From the NCBI GenBank assembly GCA_964644695.1, contig CAZXWN010000022.1, positions 1-20,037 on the forward strand: DNA of 20,037 nucleotides. Reading direction: 5' to 3'. The translations under genes and the position numbers were made by a program. Source of the stretch: CAZXWN01 sp964644695 [NCBI: uncultured bacterium] (GTDB lineage: Bacteria > UBP4 > UBA4092). The notes under the pieces were generated by a model. It made no database searches. It saw nothing but the letters and a program-made list of their open reading frames with translations, and was not told the DNA's origin. Below, piece by piece: positions 1-6,809 of this stretch. Each line of letters begins with the position of its first letter. Positions within the stretch are counted from its first letter, which is position 1.

Positions 1-46
1 TGGCTATTACAGGCTTCTAATCCTTCTTTCCGATTTGTACTATACA

Positions 47-76
47 GGGATGCCGTTTAAACGGTATCCCTTTTTT
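47..76 (+). terminator. Rho-independent terminator of an upstream gene
   Basis: GGGATGCCG and CGGTATCCC form a nine-pair stem (one G-T pair) around TTTAAA, followed by six T. The gene it ends lies to the left of the window; bases 1-46 hold no recognisable coding sequence. Confidence 0.8.
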
Positions 77-113
77 ATTTATGTATGGAAGGGAATGTGG
101 CACTGTCAGGTTT

Positions 114-121
114 GGTATAAT
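114..121 (+). promoter_or_regulatory. Candidate extended -10 promoter for the CBM9-like gene
   Basis: TATAAT at 116-121 is a perfect -10 box, preceded by TG at 113-114 to give an extended -10. No good -35 hexamer is visible at the right distance, which extended -10 promoters tolerate. It lies 36 bases before the start codon at 158 and just after the terminator of the preceding unit. Confidence 0.55.
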
Positions 122-157
122 TTCATCAGATATTAACCGTACAAGGAAGGTGTTTTT

Positions 158-841
158 ATGATGATTTTTAGAAGTTCAATTCTGAAGGGTATGTTGAGTG
201 TTTTAGCTGCAGGACTGATGGCGGGTGTGGTCTGGTCTGCGGTACCTGAAGTAACTGTGGGTAAAGCAACCAAGCCCATTAAGCTGGATGGGAAAATCAG
301 TTCTCGTGAATGGAAGAATGCTGCCCGGGTCCAGTTAAGCCACTATACAACTGGAGCTCCGGTGAGTAATCCCACAGAAGCTCTTTTGATGTGTGACGGT
401 AAAAATTTATATATTGGATTTATCTGTCAGGAAAGTCAGATGGATAAAGTAAAGGATGGTCTCCGGAATACCAATGGCGCCATTTTCTCTGATGATGTGG
501 TGGAACTGATGCTGGCCCCGGAATCTCACCCCGTCGCCCCGAATTATTACCAGCTTGCTGTGACTGTTGCAGGAATATGGTATGTTCGTGATATGAAGGA
601 TGAATACCATTTCCCCGATTATGATGTGAAGACCTCTCGTCAGAAAAAGTCTTGGACTGCGGAGTTTGTACTTCCTCTTAAGAATTTCATGGATAAATCC
701 AAAGCAGGTCAGGACTGGCGTATTAACCTGATGCGCGAAGAACAGCCCTCTCAGGAATTGTCCTCCTGGAGTAAATCTACAGGCGCCTTCCATGATGTTT
801 CCATTTTCGGCGTCGTAAAGGGAATAAAGCTGAACGAATAA
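158..841 (+). CDS. Secreted CBM9-like (DOMON-type) carbohydrate-binding domain protein
   Basis: A 227-residue exported protein made of one domain. Residues 1-28 form a signal peptide: a basic start, a hydrophobic core rich in L, A, G and V, and a likely cleavage site near VWSA. From about residue 34 the pattern IKLDGKISSREWKNAA, then LLMCDGKNLYIGFICQES and later SDDVVELMLAPE, is typical of family 9 carbohydrate-binding-like domains (CBM9_1), a beta-sandwich found attached to polysaccharide enzymes or alone. No catalytic domain is present, so a ligand-binding role outside the inner membrane is inferred and the ligand is unknown. AAGGAAGG at 143-150 sits seven bases before the first of two adjacent ATG codons. 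The gene stands alone between two terminators. Confidence 0.75.
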   Translation: MMIFRSSILKGMLSVLAAGLMAGVVWSAVPEVTVGKATKPIKLDGKISSREWKNAARVQLSHYTTGAPVSNPTEALLMCDGKNLYIGFICQESQMDKVKDGLRNTNGAIFSDDVVELMLAPESHPVAPNYYQLAVTVAGIWYVRDMKDEYHFPDYDVKTSRQKKSWTAEFVLPLKNFMDKSKAGQDWRINLMREEQPSQELSSWSKSTGAFHDVSIFGVVKGIKLNE

Positions 842-884
842 GCCTGGATTGTAAACCAGACAGACAGTAATAATTGTAACGATG

Positions 885-916
885 ACGGAGTGACTGAGGA
901 TGGTCACTCCGTTTTT
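885..916 (+). terminator. Rho-independent terminator after the CBM9-like gene
   Basis: ACGGAGTGAC (885-894) pairs perfectly with GTCACTCCGT (903-912) around an eight-base loop, and a run of T follows. It ends the gene that stops at 841. Confidence 0.9.
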
Positions 917-930
917 ATATTTTGGTTATT

Positions 931-988
931 ACCGGAAACTAAACTTTGTTTAAATAAGGTTGGCATACAGTTTCCGGTGGCGTAAACT
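931..988 (+). promoter_or_regulatory. Candidate promoter with an overlapping inverted repeat, upstream of the alcohol dehydrogenase
   Basis: A possible sigma-70 promoter is TTGGCA (960-965), a 17-base spacer and TAAACT (983-988). A perfect 10-base inverted repeat, ACCGGAAACT (931-940) and AGTTTCCGGT (969-978), flanks the -35 box, with its right arm in the spacer. This layout would suit an operator for a dimeric repressor that loops or spreads, or simply a weak hairpin. There is no T-run after it, so it is not a standard terminator. Operator function is an inference. Confidence 0.4.
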
Positions 989-1067
989 GGGATAATAGGC
1001 AAGGGAAAGAGATAAATAGCAGCGAGATGGGTCACTCCAGAATCATAATAGAAAGGAAATCAAATCC

Positions 1068-2069
1068 ATGCAGGTTCATTCAATGGCCGCTTTGGAACGC
1101 GGTGCTCAATTGACTCCCTGGCAATACAATACTCCACCACTGGGTCCCTACGATTGTATTATCAGGGTTCGTTCCTGTGGACTCTGCCACAGTGATATCC
1201 ACATCATTGATGGGGACTTCCCGGCTCAATATCCGGTTGTTCCCGGGCATGAGGCAGTTGGAGAGATTATCGAAAAGGGATCCATGGTCAATCATCTGGA
1301 GATTGGCCAGAGAGTCGGCGTAGGATGGCAACGATCATCCTGTCTCCAGTGTCCAGACTGTCTGAAGGGGAATGAGAATCTCTGTTCTCAGGGAACAACT
1401 ACGGTGATGCACGGGTATGGAGGATTTGGGAATCACCTGTTTATGGACTCCCGGTTTTGTTTTGCCATCCCTGACGGGATAGATACTGAAGCTGCCGGTC
1501 CCCTGTTATGTGCCGGCGTAACGGTTTACTCCGCGCTTCGGAGTGCAGGCATGACATCTGGGCAGAATATTGGAATCATCGGTGTCGGTGGGTTGGGGCA
1601 TCTGGCTGTTCAATTTGCCTCCAGACTGGGGAACAGAGTGACCGTATTCACGACCAGTCCGGATAAGGCTGAATTCGCCGCCAAGATGGGTGCCCATGAA
1701 TCAGTGCTCACGGAAAAAGGTGAAAAACCTCACACCAGTCAGCCACAGGATATTATTATCAGTACCGTTCCGGCTGATTTAGTATGGTCTGACTATGTGA
1801 ATTTATTGGGTACCGATGGTACTTTGACTTTTGTTGGAATCGCACCCAAACCCATTTCGATTCCCATGTTATCCCTGTTGGATAAACGGAGGCGAATTAT
1901 GGGAAGCCCCATCGGTGGCCGGGCGGTCATGACGAAAATGCTGGAAGTTGCGGATACGTTTGGGATAGCTCCGGTCATTGAAACCTTCCCAATGAAACAA
2001 GCCAATGAAGCCATTCAAAAAGTACGGGATAATACGGTGCGATATCGTGCTGTTTTGACGATGGATTGA
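1068..2069 (+). CDS. Zinc-dependent NAD(P) alcohol dehydrogenase, cinnamyl-alcohol-dehydrogenase-like
   Basis: A 333-residue medium-chain dehydrogenase/reductase that would interconvert alcohols and aldehydes in the cytoplasm. The GroES-like N-terminal half carries the catalytic zinc ligands C40 (CGLCHSD), H61-E62 (PGHEAVG) and C148, and the four structural zinc cysteines C92, C95, C98 and C106 in the CLQCPDCLKGNENLC region. The Rossmann half has the glycine motif GVGGLGHLAVQFA at about 172-184. The first cofactor-binding strand ends in VTVFTTSPDK without an acidic residue, which in the CAD/YahK branch goes with NADP(H). The length fits that branch, which reduces a broad range of aldehydes, but the actual substrate cannot be read from the sequence. 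AAAGG at 1052-1056 supports the ATG start. It is a single gene closed by a terminator shared with the reverse-strand neighbour. Confidence 0.88.
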   Translation: MQVHSMAALERGAQLTPWQYNTPPLGPYDCIIRVRSCGLCHSDIHIIDGDFPAQYPVVPGHEAVGEIIEKGSMVNHLEIGQRVGVGWQRSSCLQCPDCLKGNENLCSQGTTTVMHGYGGFGNHLFMDSRFCFAIPDGIDTEAAGPLLCAGVTVYSALRSAGMTSGQNIGIIGVGGLGHLAVQFASRLGNRVTVFTTSPDKAEFAAKMGAHESVLTEKGEKPHTSQPQDIIISTVPADLVWSDYVNLLGTDGTLTFVGIAPKPISIPMLSLLDKRRRIMGSPIGGRAVMTKMLEVADTFGIAPVIETFPMKQANEAIQKVRDNTVRYRAVLTMD

Positions 2070-2075
2070 ACAACA

Positions 2076-2107
2076 AAAAAGCCCGGTTCATGAGAGCCGG
2101 GCTTTTT
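2076..2107. terminator. Bidirectional rho-independent terminator
   Basis: AAAAAGCCCGG (2076-2086) pairs with CCGGGCTTTTT (2097-2107). The A-run on one side and T-run on the other let it end both the dehydrogenase (+) and the convergent M42 peptidase (-). Confidence 0.9.
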
Positions 2108-2124
2108 GATTTCTATGGATTTGA

Positions 2125-3183
2125 TTATGGACGCCAGTCGGTTTTTCCATCACAGGCCATTACAAAAGCGGCCAGTAGTTTGGCGGTATTGGTCAAGTCA
2201 TCCACATGTAATACTTCATTAGGAGTGTGCATATACCGTAAGGGTACGGATACTACACCTGTTGCAACACCGGCCCGCGCAACCTGGATAGCGACCGCAT
2301 CCGTCCCGGAGTGGTGAGGCTGTGCTTCCCGCTGATAGGGGATTTTGTTCTTATCAGCGCATTGAATGAGTTGTTTTTGTACCTTCGGATTGATTTGGGC
2401 ACCAATACCAATCATGGGACCATCTCCCAGCTTAAAGTCACCTTTTTTCTTTTTATCAGAGGCTGGATTATCGGTGGCATGACTGACATCCACGGCAATA
2501 CCGACTTCTGCATCAATTCCATATGAGATGGAACGGCTGCCGGCATAGGTCGTTTCTTCCTGTGTGGTGGCAACGAAATAAACAGCTGTTTTAAGGTTCT
2601 TCCCTTTCAGGAGTTTCATTGTCTCAATGAGGATGTATGCACCCATCTTGTCATCAAAGGCGTGGGAACTATATACCTTCTCAGATAACTGTTCCATGGT
2701 GGAAGCGTAGGTGACAGGATCTCCAACATTTACCCGTTTGAGGGCTTCCTCTTTACTGGCGGCTCCGATATCGATCCATAAATCATCCAGTTCTACATTC
2801 TTTCCCCGTTCTTCCTGTTTCATCAGGTGAATCGCTTTCCGTCCCAACACACCCAGAACGGGGCCCTTTTCACCATGGACCCAGACTCTCTGTCCGACGA
2901 CTACGGTAGCATCATGACCGCCGATGGAACCGAAATACAAATATCCATCATCTGTGATGTAATGGATCATAAAACCAATCTCATCCACATGGGCGGCGAG
3001 CATGATTTTCTGAGCGCCTTTTTCGTTCAAGACTGCAATGGAGTTGCCTAGAACATCTTTATCTATACGGTCCGCATATTTGGCTGCTTCTTTTCTCCAA
3101 ACTTCCGCCGCAGGCCATTCAAAGCCGGCCGGACTGGGAGTCTCAATTAACTGTTTTAAAAAACCAAGATTATCCTTGCTCAT
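2125..3183 (-). CDS. M42 family metallo-aminopeptidase (FrvX/YpdE/CelM type)
   Basis: A 352-residue cytosolic di-metal aminopeptidase. M42 enzymes form large tetrahedral 12-mers that remove N-terminal residues from short peptides. All the expected metal and catalytic residues are present: H65 and D67 in AAHVDEIGFM, the bridging aspartate in HAFDDKMGAY (177/178), E209-E210 in ATTQEETTYAG, D232 in AVDVSHATDNP and H319 in MHTPNEVLHVDD. The inserted dimerisation domain (about 73-165, including GSIGGHDATVVVGQRVWV) is also intact. Family members are sometimes annotated as endoglucanase M, but peptidase activity is the established function. The strong site AAAAGGAG (3189-3196) lies just upstream of the ATG. 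It is transcribed alone, away from the GyrI-like gene. Confidence 0.92.
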   Translation of the reverse strand: MSKDNLGFLKQLIETPSPAGFEWPAAEVWRKEAAKYADRIDKDVLGNSIAVLNEKGAQKIMLAAHVDEIGFMIHYITDDGYLYFGSIGGHDATVVVGQRVWVHGEKGPVLGVLGRKAIHLMKQEERGKNVELDDLWIDIGAASKEEALKRVNVGDPVTYASTMEQLSEKVYSSHAFDDKMGAYILIETMKLLKGKNLKTAVYFVATTQEETTYAGSRSISYGIDAEVGIAVDVSHATDNPASDKKKKGDFKLGDGPMIGIGAQINPKVQKQLIQCADKNKIPYQREAQPHHSGTDAVAIQVARAGVATGVVSVPLRYMHTPNEVLHVDDLTNTAKLLAAFVMACDGKTDWRP

Positions 3184-3324
3184 ACAAACTCCTTTTTATA
3201 ATTAACCTCAGATGATTCAATAGTGATTATTTTATCAATACTGTTACATGATAAGATGATTCTTCATGTCTGTAAACCAGAAACACAGGCAGACAGCCAT
3301 ATTTATTGGGAGGGACTTTTTAGG

Positions 3325-3834
3325 ATGGATAAAATTGTGGAAATGAAACCGATGCGGTTTGCCGGAATCCCTGTTCGAGGTGATTATTGGGGTCTTCCAG
3401 CAGCATGGCAGAAACTGATTCCATTGGTACATCACAAGGGATTATTTAAACCAGGGACTCAGGCAATGAGCCTTTTTATGTCCCACAATCAAAATGTACC
3501 TATGGAAGACCGTCTGTCGTATGCAGCTATAACCGTGGGTGAAGATTATCAGGCTTCTGATGGATTGGAAATCATAGATGTTCCTGGTGGGTTATATGCT
3601 GTAACCGTTCATCTGGGTCATCCAGACGGAATTGGAGATACCTGGGACCAGTGGCGGAACAATGGCTTTAGCCAACCGGGATATAAATATCAGGAAGGCC
3701 GCATCAGTTTTGAATGGTATCAAAACAATCCTCAATTTGTACCTGAGGAACTTCAGGTTGCTTTATTATGTGACCCGGTACAGAAAATAAACGAGGGCGA
3801 TATGGATGTCAAGAATTTGCGGGTTTGTCCCTGA
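3325..3834 (+). CDS. GyrI-like / AraC-type effector-binding domain protein
   Basis: A 169-residue soluble protein that looks like a standalone effector-binding domain (GyrI-like, AraC_E_bind, SOUL-like fold). The pattern starts with VEMKPMRFAGIPVRGDYW, continues with YAAITVGEDY and IIDVPGGLYAVTVHLGHPDGIGDTWDQW, and ends with ISFEWYQNNPQ, as in GyrI-like proteins. These bind small hydrophobic or aromatic molecules; relatives inhibit gyrase, hydrolyse toxic compounds or serve as the sensing half of regulators. No DNA-binding domain is attached. An in-frame ATG at 3256 and another start codon at 3223 exist upstream, but they would add residues without family similarity; GGGAGGG at 3308-3314 favours 3325. 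It is divergent from the M42 peptidase and has its own terminator. The ligand is unknown. Confidence 0.75.
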   Translation: MDKIVEMKPMRFAGIPVRGDYWGLPAAWQKLIPLVHHKGLFKPGTQAMSLFMSHNQNVPMEDRLSYAAITVGEDYQASDGLEIIDVPGGLYAVTVHLGHPDGIGDTWDQWRNNGFSQPGYKYQEGRISFEWYQNNPQFVPEELQVALLCDPVQKINEGDMDVKNLRVCP

Positions 3835-3849
3835 TAACGATAAAATGAT

Positions 3850-3889
3850 AACACCCTGTGGAATAATATCATTCTGCAGGGTGTTTTTT
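3850..3889 (+). terminator. Rho-independent terminator after the GyrI-like gene
   Basis: ACACCCTG (3851-3858) pairs with CAGGGTGT (3877-3884). The stem continues inward through two G-T pairs and GAAT/ATTC, and six T follow. It lies only about 20 bases before the UppP start, so UppP must have its own promoter or depend on readthrough. Confidence 0.88.
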
Positions 3890-3906
3890 AATGAATTAAT
3901 GAAGTG

Positions 3907-4845
3907 ATGGAACACATGATGAATAAATGGTTTATTGGGATGATTCTCATAATAACACTGGGTTGTTCTTCTCTGGTGCTGGCGCAATCTGAATCATCAA
4001 CACCTCAGCCGGTGAAAATGTCCTTATTACAAGCGATGGTATTGGGTATTGTAGAGGGAGTGACCGAGTATCTGCCCGTCAGCTCCACAGGACATCTTTT
4101 ACTGACCAATCGGTTGCTGGGCATGGACGCTTCAGCCACTGAGAAGGAAGCCTCAGACGCTTATTCCATCTGTATTCAATTCGGTGCAATTCTTGCGGTA
4201 CTTTGGTTGTATTTCGGCAGAATCAAGACAATGGTTCTGGGTGTTTGTGGCAGGAATGAAAAAGGATTCAAATTGACGGTGAATGCCGTTGTGGGATTTC
4301 TGCCGGCGGCGTTGATTGGTTTCCTGTTCGAAAAGAAAATTAAAGCCTTATTATTTGGGATGTGGCCCATAGCCTTCTCCTGGCTGGTAGGCGGGATATT
4401 GATACTGATAGTGTCTGGATGGATGAGGAAAGACAGTCACTCTCGTTTTGGACTGGAAGAGTTGACTTGGAAGAGTGCCCTTGTGATTGGATTGATTCAG
4501 TGTTTCGCCATGTGGCCTGGTACCAGCCGGTCACTGGTCACAATCCTGGGTGGTGTTTTGATGGGGCTGAGTTTACCGGCAGCAGTTGAGTTCAGTTTTA
4601 TTCTTGGGTTAATCACATTATCGGCGGCGACAGTATATGAATCCCTTAAACTGGGGGGTGTCATTGTCCAGATGTATGGTGTAGCAATGCCGTTGGTGGG
4701 AATGTTATTTGCATTTATTTCGGCGGTGATTGCGGTGAAGTGGATGGTTGGATACCTCAACCGGCATCCAATGACAGTATTTGGCTGGTATCGGATTGGA
4801 CTATCGGTACTCGTTGGCGTTTCACTGCTGGCCGGCTGGTTCTAA
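3907..4845 (+). CDS. uppP: Undecaprenyl-diphosphatase UppP (BacA family)
   Basis: An integral inner-membrane phosphatase that recycles undecaprenyl diphosphate to undecaprenyl phosphate, the lipid carrier for peptidoglycan and other surface polymers. Overproduction of this family gives bacitracin resistance. The two signature motifs are intact: EGVTEYLPVSSTGHLLL near the first membrane helix and PGTSRSLVT in the second half. About eight membrane helices can be drawn. The product is roughly 312 residues, against 265-280 for many family members. The excess is an N-terminal stretch that resembles a cleavable signal peptide (MNKWFIGMILIITLG, then LVLAQS) ahead of the usual first helix. The start is uncertain: GTG 3904, ATG 3907, 3916 and 3919 are all in frame and none has a strong ribosome site. 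Its stop codon abuts the stop codon of the convergent reductase with no gap. Confidence 0.92.
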   Translation: MEHMMNKWFIGMILIITLGCSSLVLAQSESSTPQPVKMSLLQAMVLGIVEGVTEYLPVSSTGHLLLTNRLLGMDASATEKEASDAYSICIQFGAILAVLWLYFGRIKTMVLGVCGRNEKGFKLTVNAVVGFLPAALIGFLFEKKIKALLFGMWPIAFSWLVGGILILIVSGWMRKDSHSRFGLEELTWKSALVIGLIQCFAMWPGTSRSLVTILGGVLMGLSLPAAVEFSFILGLITLSAATVYESLKLGGVIVQMYGVAMPLVGMLFAFISAVIAVKWMVGYLNRHPMTVFGWYRIGLSVLVGVSLLAGWF

Positions 4846-5814
4846 TCAAACCAGCATAATCTTCCCTTTTCTTCCTGGGCTGTCCGAATGGACAACGGCT
4901 TTCTTTACTTCACTTAAAGGATAACTGGAATCCACTTGCAGTTGATTGTTTCCGGATAATAACAGGGCCATCACATTAGATCGGGTTTGTTCTTTTTCTT
5001 CAGGTGTTAATTTTTTTAACCAGTTCGGCAGGAAAAATCCTTTTAAAGTGATGTTTCTGTAAATCACATCCAGATTATGAACCTGGAGAGGATGGGCTCC
5101 TAATTGCCCATAAAGAATCAAAATACTATCCGTGTTAAGGCAATCTAATATTTGAACTCCCGTTGTTCCACCCACAGCATCGACTGCGGCGCGTAGTCCT
5201 TTCCCATGGGTCAGTTCCCGAACTTTGCCAATCAGATTATTCTTCTCAATATTGATAACAGCTTTAGCGCCCAGCCCCAGGAGCGTTTCTTCCCAGCCGT
5301 CCCGTCGGACAATATCAATGACTTGAATACCTCGCTGTGCGGCCAGTAGTGTAATTATCCGGCCTACGGTAGAGTTTCCCGCACTCTGTAATAACCAATC
5401 GCCGGGATTGAGTTTTAATGCTTCCAGGAGACCGTAGGCTGTCACTGGATTAATCAATGCCTGTGCGGCAGTCAGGTCATCTAATTCATCAGGAATATTC
5501 ATGGTGACAAAATCCGGGACCAGAACATATTCCTGCCAGGTCCCCAGTTGGGTCAAACAAATTCTTTGTCCGACCGTCAGTGTACTCCCATCACCCACTT
5601 GCTCGACTACACCCACACCCTCAAACCCTACATGAGAAGGGAAGGCAGCACGCAATCCGTATCGGCCCCGGATGTAAAGCAAATCTGCCGGATGAATGGG
5701 GCGGGCAGTCATGCGAACTAAGGACTGTCCGGCAGTGACCGTTGGTGGGGATGTTTCGCGTATTTCCAATACCTGATTGGGTTCCCCATACATTAAAAAT
5801 TGAACAGTTTGCAT
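4846..5814 (-). CDS. Zinc-independent MDR oxidoreductase, MECR/ETR-like (2-enoyl reductase type)
   Basis: A 322-residue medium-chain dehydrogenase without zinc ligands. It resembles trans-2-enoyl-CoA/ACP reductases of the MECR/Etr1 group: HPADLLYIRGRYGL followed by HVGFEGVGVV matches the family pattern N-P-x-D...GxYG...GxEGVG, and Y52 aligns with its catalytic tyrosine. The nucleotide-binding region GDWLLQSAGNSTVGR (about 138-152) has the ETR-type loop rather than the alcohol-dehydrogenase GxGxxG, and IVRRDGWEE fits NADPH use. It would reduce activated double bonds in the cytoplasm; a quinone-reductase-like role is the main alternative. GGGAGGGAGG (5821-5830) is a very strong ribosome site. 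It converges on uppP with no spacing and no visible terminator between them. Confidence 0.82.
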   Translation of the reverse strand: MQTVQFLMYGEPNQVLEIRETSPPTVTAGQSLVRMTARPIHPADLLYIRGRYGLRAAFPSHVGFEGVGVVEQVGDGSTLTVGQRICLTQLGTWQEYVLVPDFVTMNIPDELDDLTAAQALINPVTAYGLLEALKLNPGDWLLQSAGNSTVGRIITLLAAQRGIQVIDIVRRDGWEETLLGLGAKAVINIEKNNLIGKVRELTHGKGLRAAVDAVGGTTGVQILDCLNTDSILILYGQLGAHPLQVHNLDVIYRNITLKGFFLPNWLKKLTPEEKEQTRSNVMALLLSGNNQLQVDSSYPLSEVKKAVVHSDSPGRKGKIMLV

Positions 5815-5899
5815 AACTATCCTCCCTCCCGTTTTCTTACTACAAACAACCTCTCATCCCTGGAGGCAGTTTTTGAACTGGGCTGACATCTAACCTAAA

Positions 5900-5926
5900 T
5901 TTATATTGTCAGAGTATGAAAGTCAA
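5900..5926 (-). promoter_or_regulatory. Candidate promoter for the MECR-like reductase
   Basis: On the minus strand TTGACT (5926-5921) is followed by TATAAA (5905-5900) with a 15-base spacer, or by TAAATT (5903-5898) with 17. Both hexamers are close to consensus, but the spacing of the better -10 is short. Confidence 0.4.
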
Positions 5927-5945
5927 GTTGCTTATGACTGGAGAA

Positions 5946-6584
5946 CTATTTCGTGTGCGGTATCGCAGAGAAGGGCTGCAAGTCAAATAGAAATTCAGGG
6001 GTTGGGGGTGATGGAGGAGTCTCTAATCCTTTAGCGACTTCATCCCAATGTTGTAATATCTGCCGCACTTCGAGATAATCTGGAAACTGTTGTGCAACTT
6101 GTTTCCAGAACTTAGCTCCATGATTCAAATGCAGGCAGTGACAAACCTCGTGATAAACCAGATATTCCAAAACCCGGTCAGGAAGATTATGGGCTTCACT
6201 CCGGAAACTTAATCGGCATTTATCTGTACAGCTGCCCCATCGGCTCCGCATGGACCGAAAACTGACAGAAGTGATGACAACTTCCAGTTGTTCCGCATAT
6301 TCCTTCACCAGCTGGAGGACTTTCTGTTGAAATTCCTCAGGAGTTCGTTTCACCGGAAGAAGATTTAAGTTTTGTACGCGCTGTTGTAATGCGGTAAGTT
6401 TGTGCGACCGTTTATCGGCTTTGGCGGCGGTGTTTTCTATCCATTCACGGTAATCATCATAGACTCTTTGCGGGTTTTCTTCAGGAGGCACAACGAGAGT
6501 GAAGGAGCCTTCTTGATAGATGACTCCTCGATAAATGTACTTCCGTCTGAATTTTATCCGGTGCCGAACAATGTTGATTTCCAT
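5946..6584 (-). CDS. YgjP-like (DUF45) M48-type zinc metallopeptidase
   Basis: A 212-residue protein of the YgjP/DUF45 family, SprT- and minigluzincin-like soluble metalloproteins with an HExxH zinc site. The sequence shows HEVCH at 145-149, the third ligand H155 in HLNHGAKFWKQV, and the family hallmark SMRSRWGSC at 111-119. The N-terminal 80 residues hold the usual beta-rich part (YRGVIYQEGSFTLVVPPEE) and a charged helix. No signal peptide is present, so it should be cytoplasmic. The natural substrate of the family is poorly known; in some genomes it is linked to type I restriction systems, but not here. The upstream ATG at 6611 has no ribosome site, while AAGGGAAA precedes the ATG at 6584, so 6584 is preferred. 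A Fur-box-like palindrome lies just upstream. Confidence 0.85.
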   Translation of the reverse strand: MEINIVRHRIKFRRKYIYRGVIYQEGSFTLVVPPEENPQRVYDDYREWIENTAAKADKRSHKLTALQQRVQNLNLLPVKRTPEEFQQKVLQLVKEYAEQLEVVITSVSFRSMRSRWGSCTDKCRLSFRSEAHNLPDRVLEYLVYHEVCHCLHLNHGAKFWKQVAQQFPDYLEVRQILQHWDEVAKGLETPPSPPTPEFLFDLQPFSAIPHTK

Positions 6585-6601
6585 GACTTTTTCCCTTGAA
6601 T

Positions 6602-6616
6602 TGATAATCATTATCG
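6602..6616. promoter_or_regulatory. Fur-box-like palindrome upstream of the YgjP-like gene
   Basis: GATAATCATTATC (6603-6615) is a perfect inverted repeat around one central base. It matches the core of the Fur family 7-1-7 site (TGATAAT-N-ATTATCA) at all but the last position. A second half site, TGATAAT, occurs about 20 bases away (6635-6641). The palindrome lies 18 bases upstream of the preferred start of the reverse-strand metallopeptidase and about 200 bases before the forward-strand MshEN gene. Control by Fur or a relative (Zur, Mur, PerR) is inferred. Confidence 0.45.
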
Positions 6617-6809
6617 CAAAGAGTTGGGTAAAAATGATAATTCTCTTAAAACAGGATTTGCAGTAAAGGGTATAGAAGACTGTATTTAGTGATGTTAGGA
6701 AAAATAATAAAAATAATTAAACAGGGGTATGCAAAATGGCCACATTCGTATATAATCCAAAAAAAGCTGGTACCATCAGCAGTTATGCCAATGCTGAAAG
6801 GGAGGTAGC

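Noticed and set aside
98-115. Sigma-54 promoter suggested by TGGCAC
   Set aside because: The GC of the -12 element is absent at the required spacing; the sigma-70 extended -10 fits better.
407-907. 166-codon open frame on the reverse strand
   Set aside because: It lies antisense to the CBM9-like gene, crosses the terminator and shows no protein-like pattern.
3940-3980. Lipobox in the N-terminus of UppP (LGCSS)
   Set aside because: The residues before the cysteine (T-L-G) do not fit the lipobox order, and a lipoprotein would be incompatible with the family.
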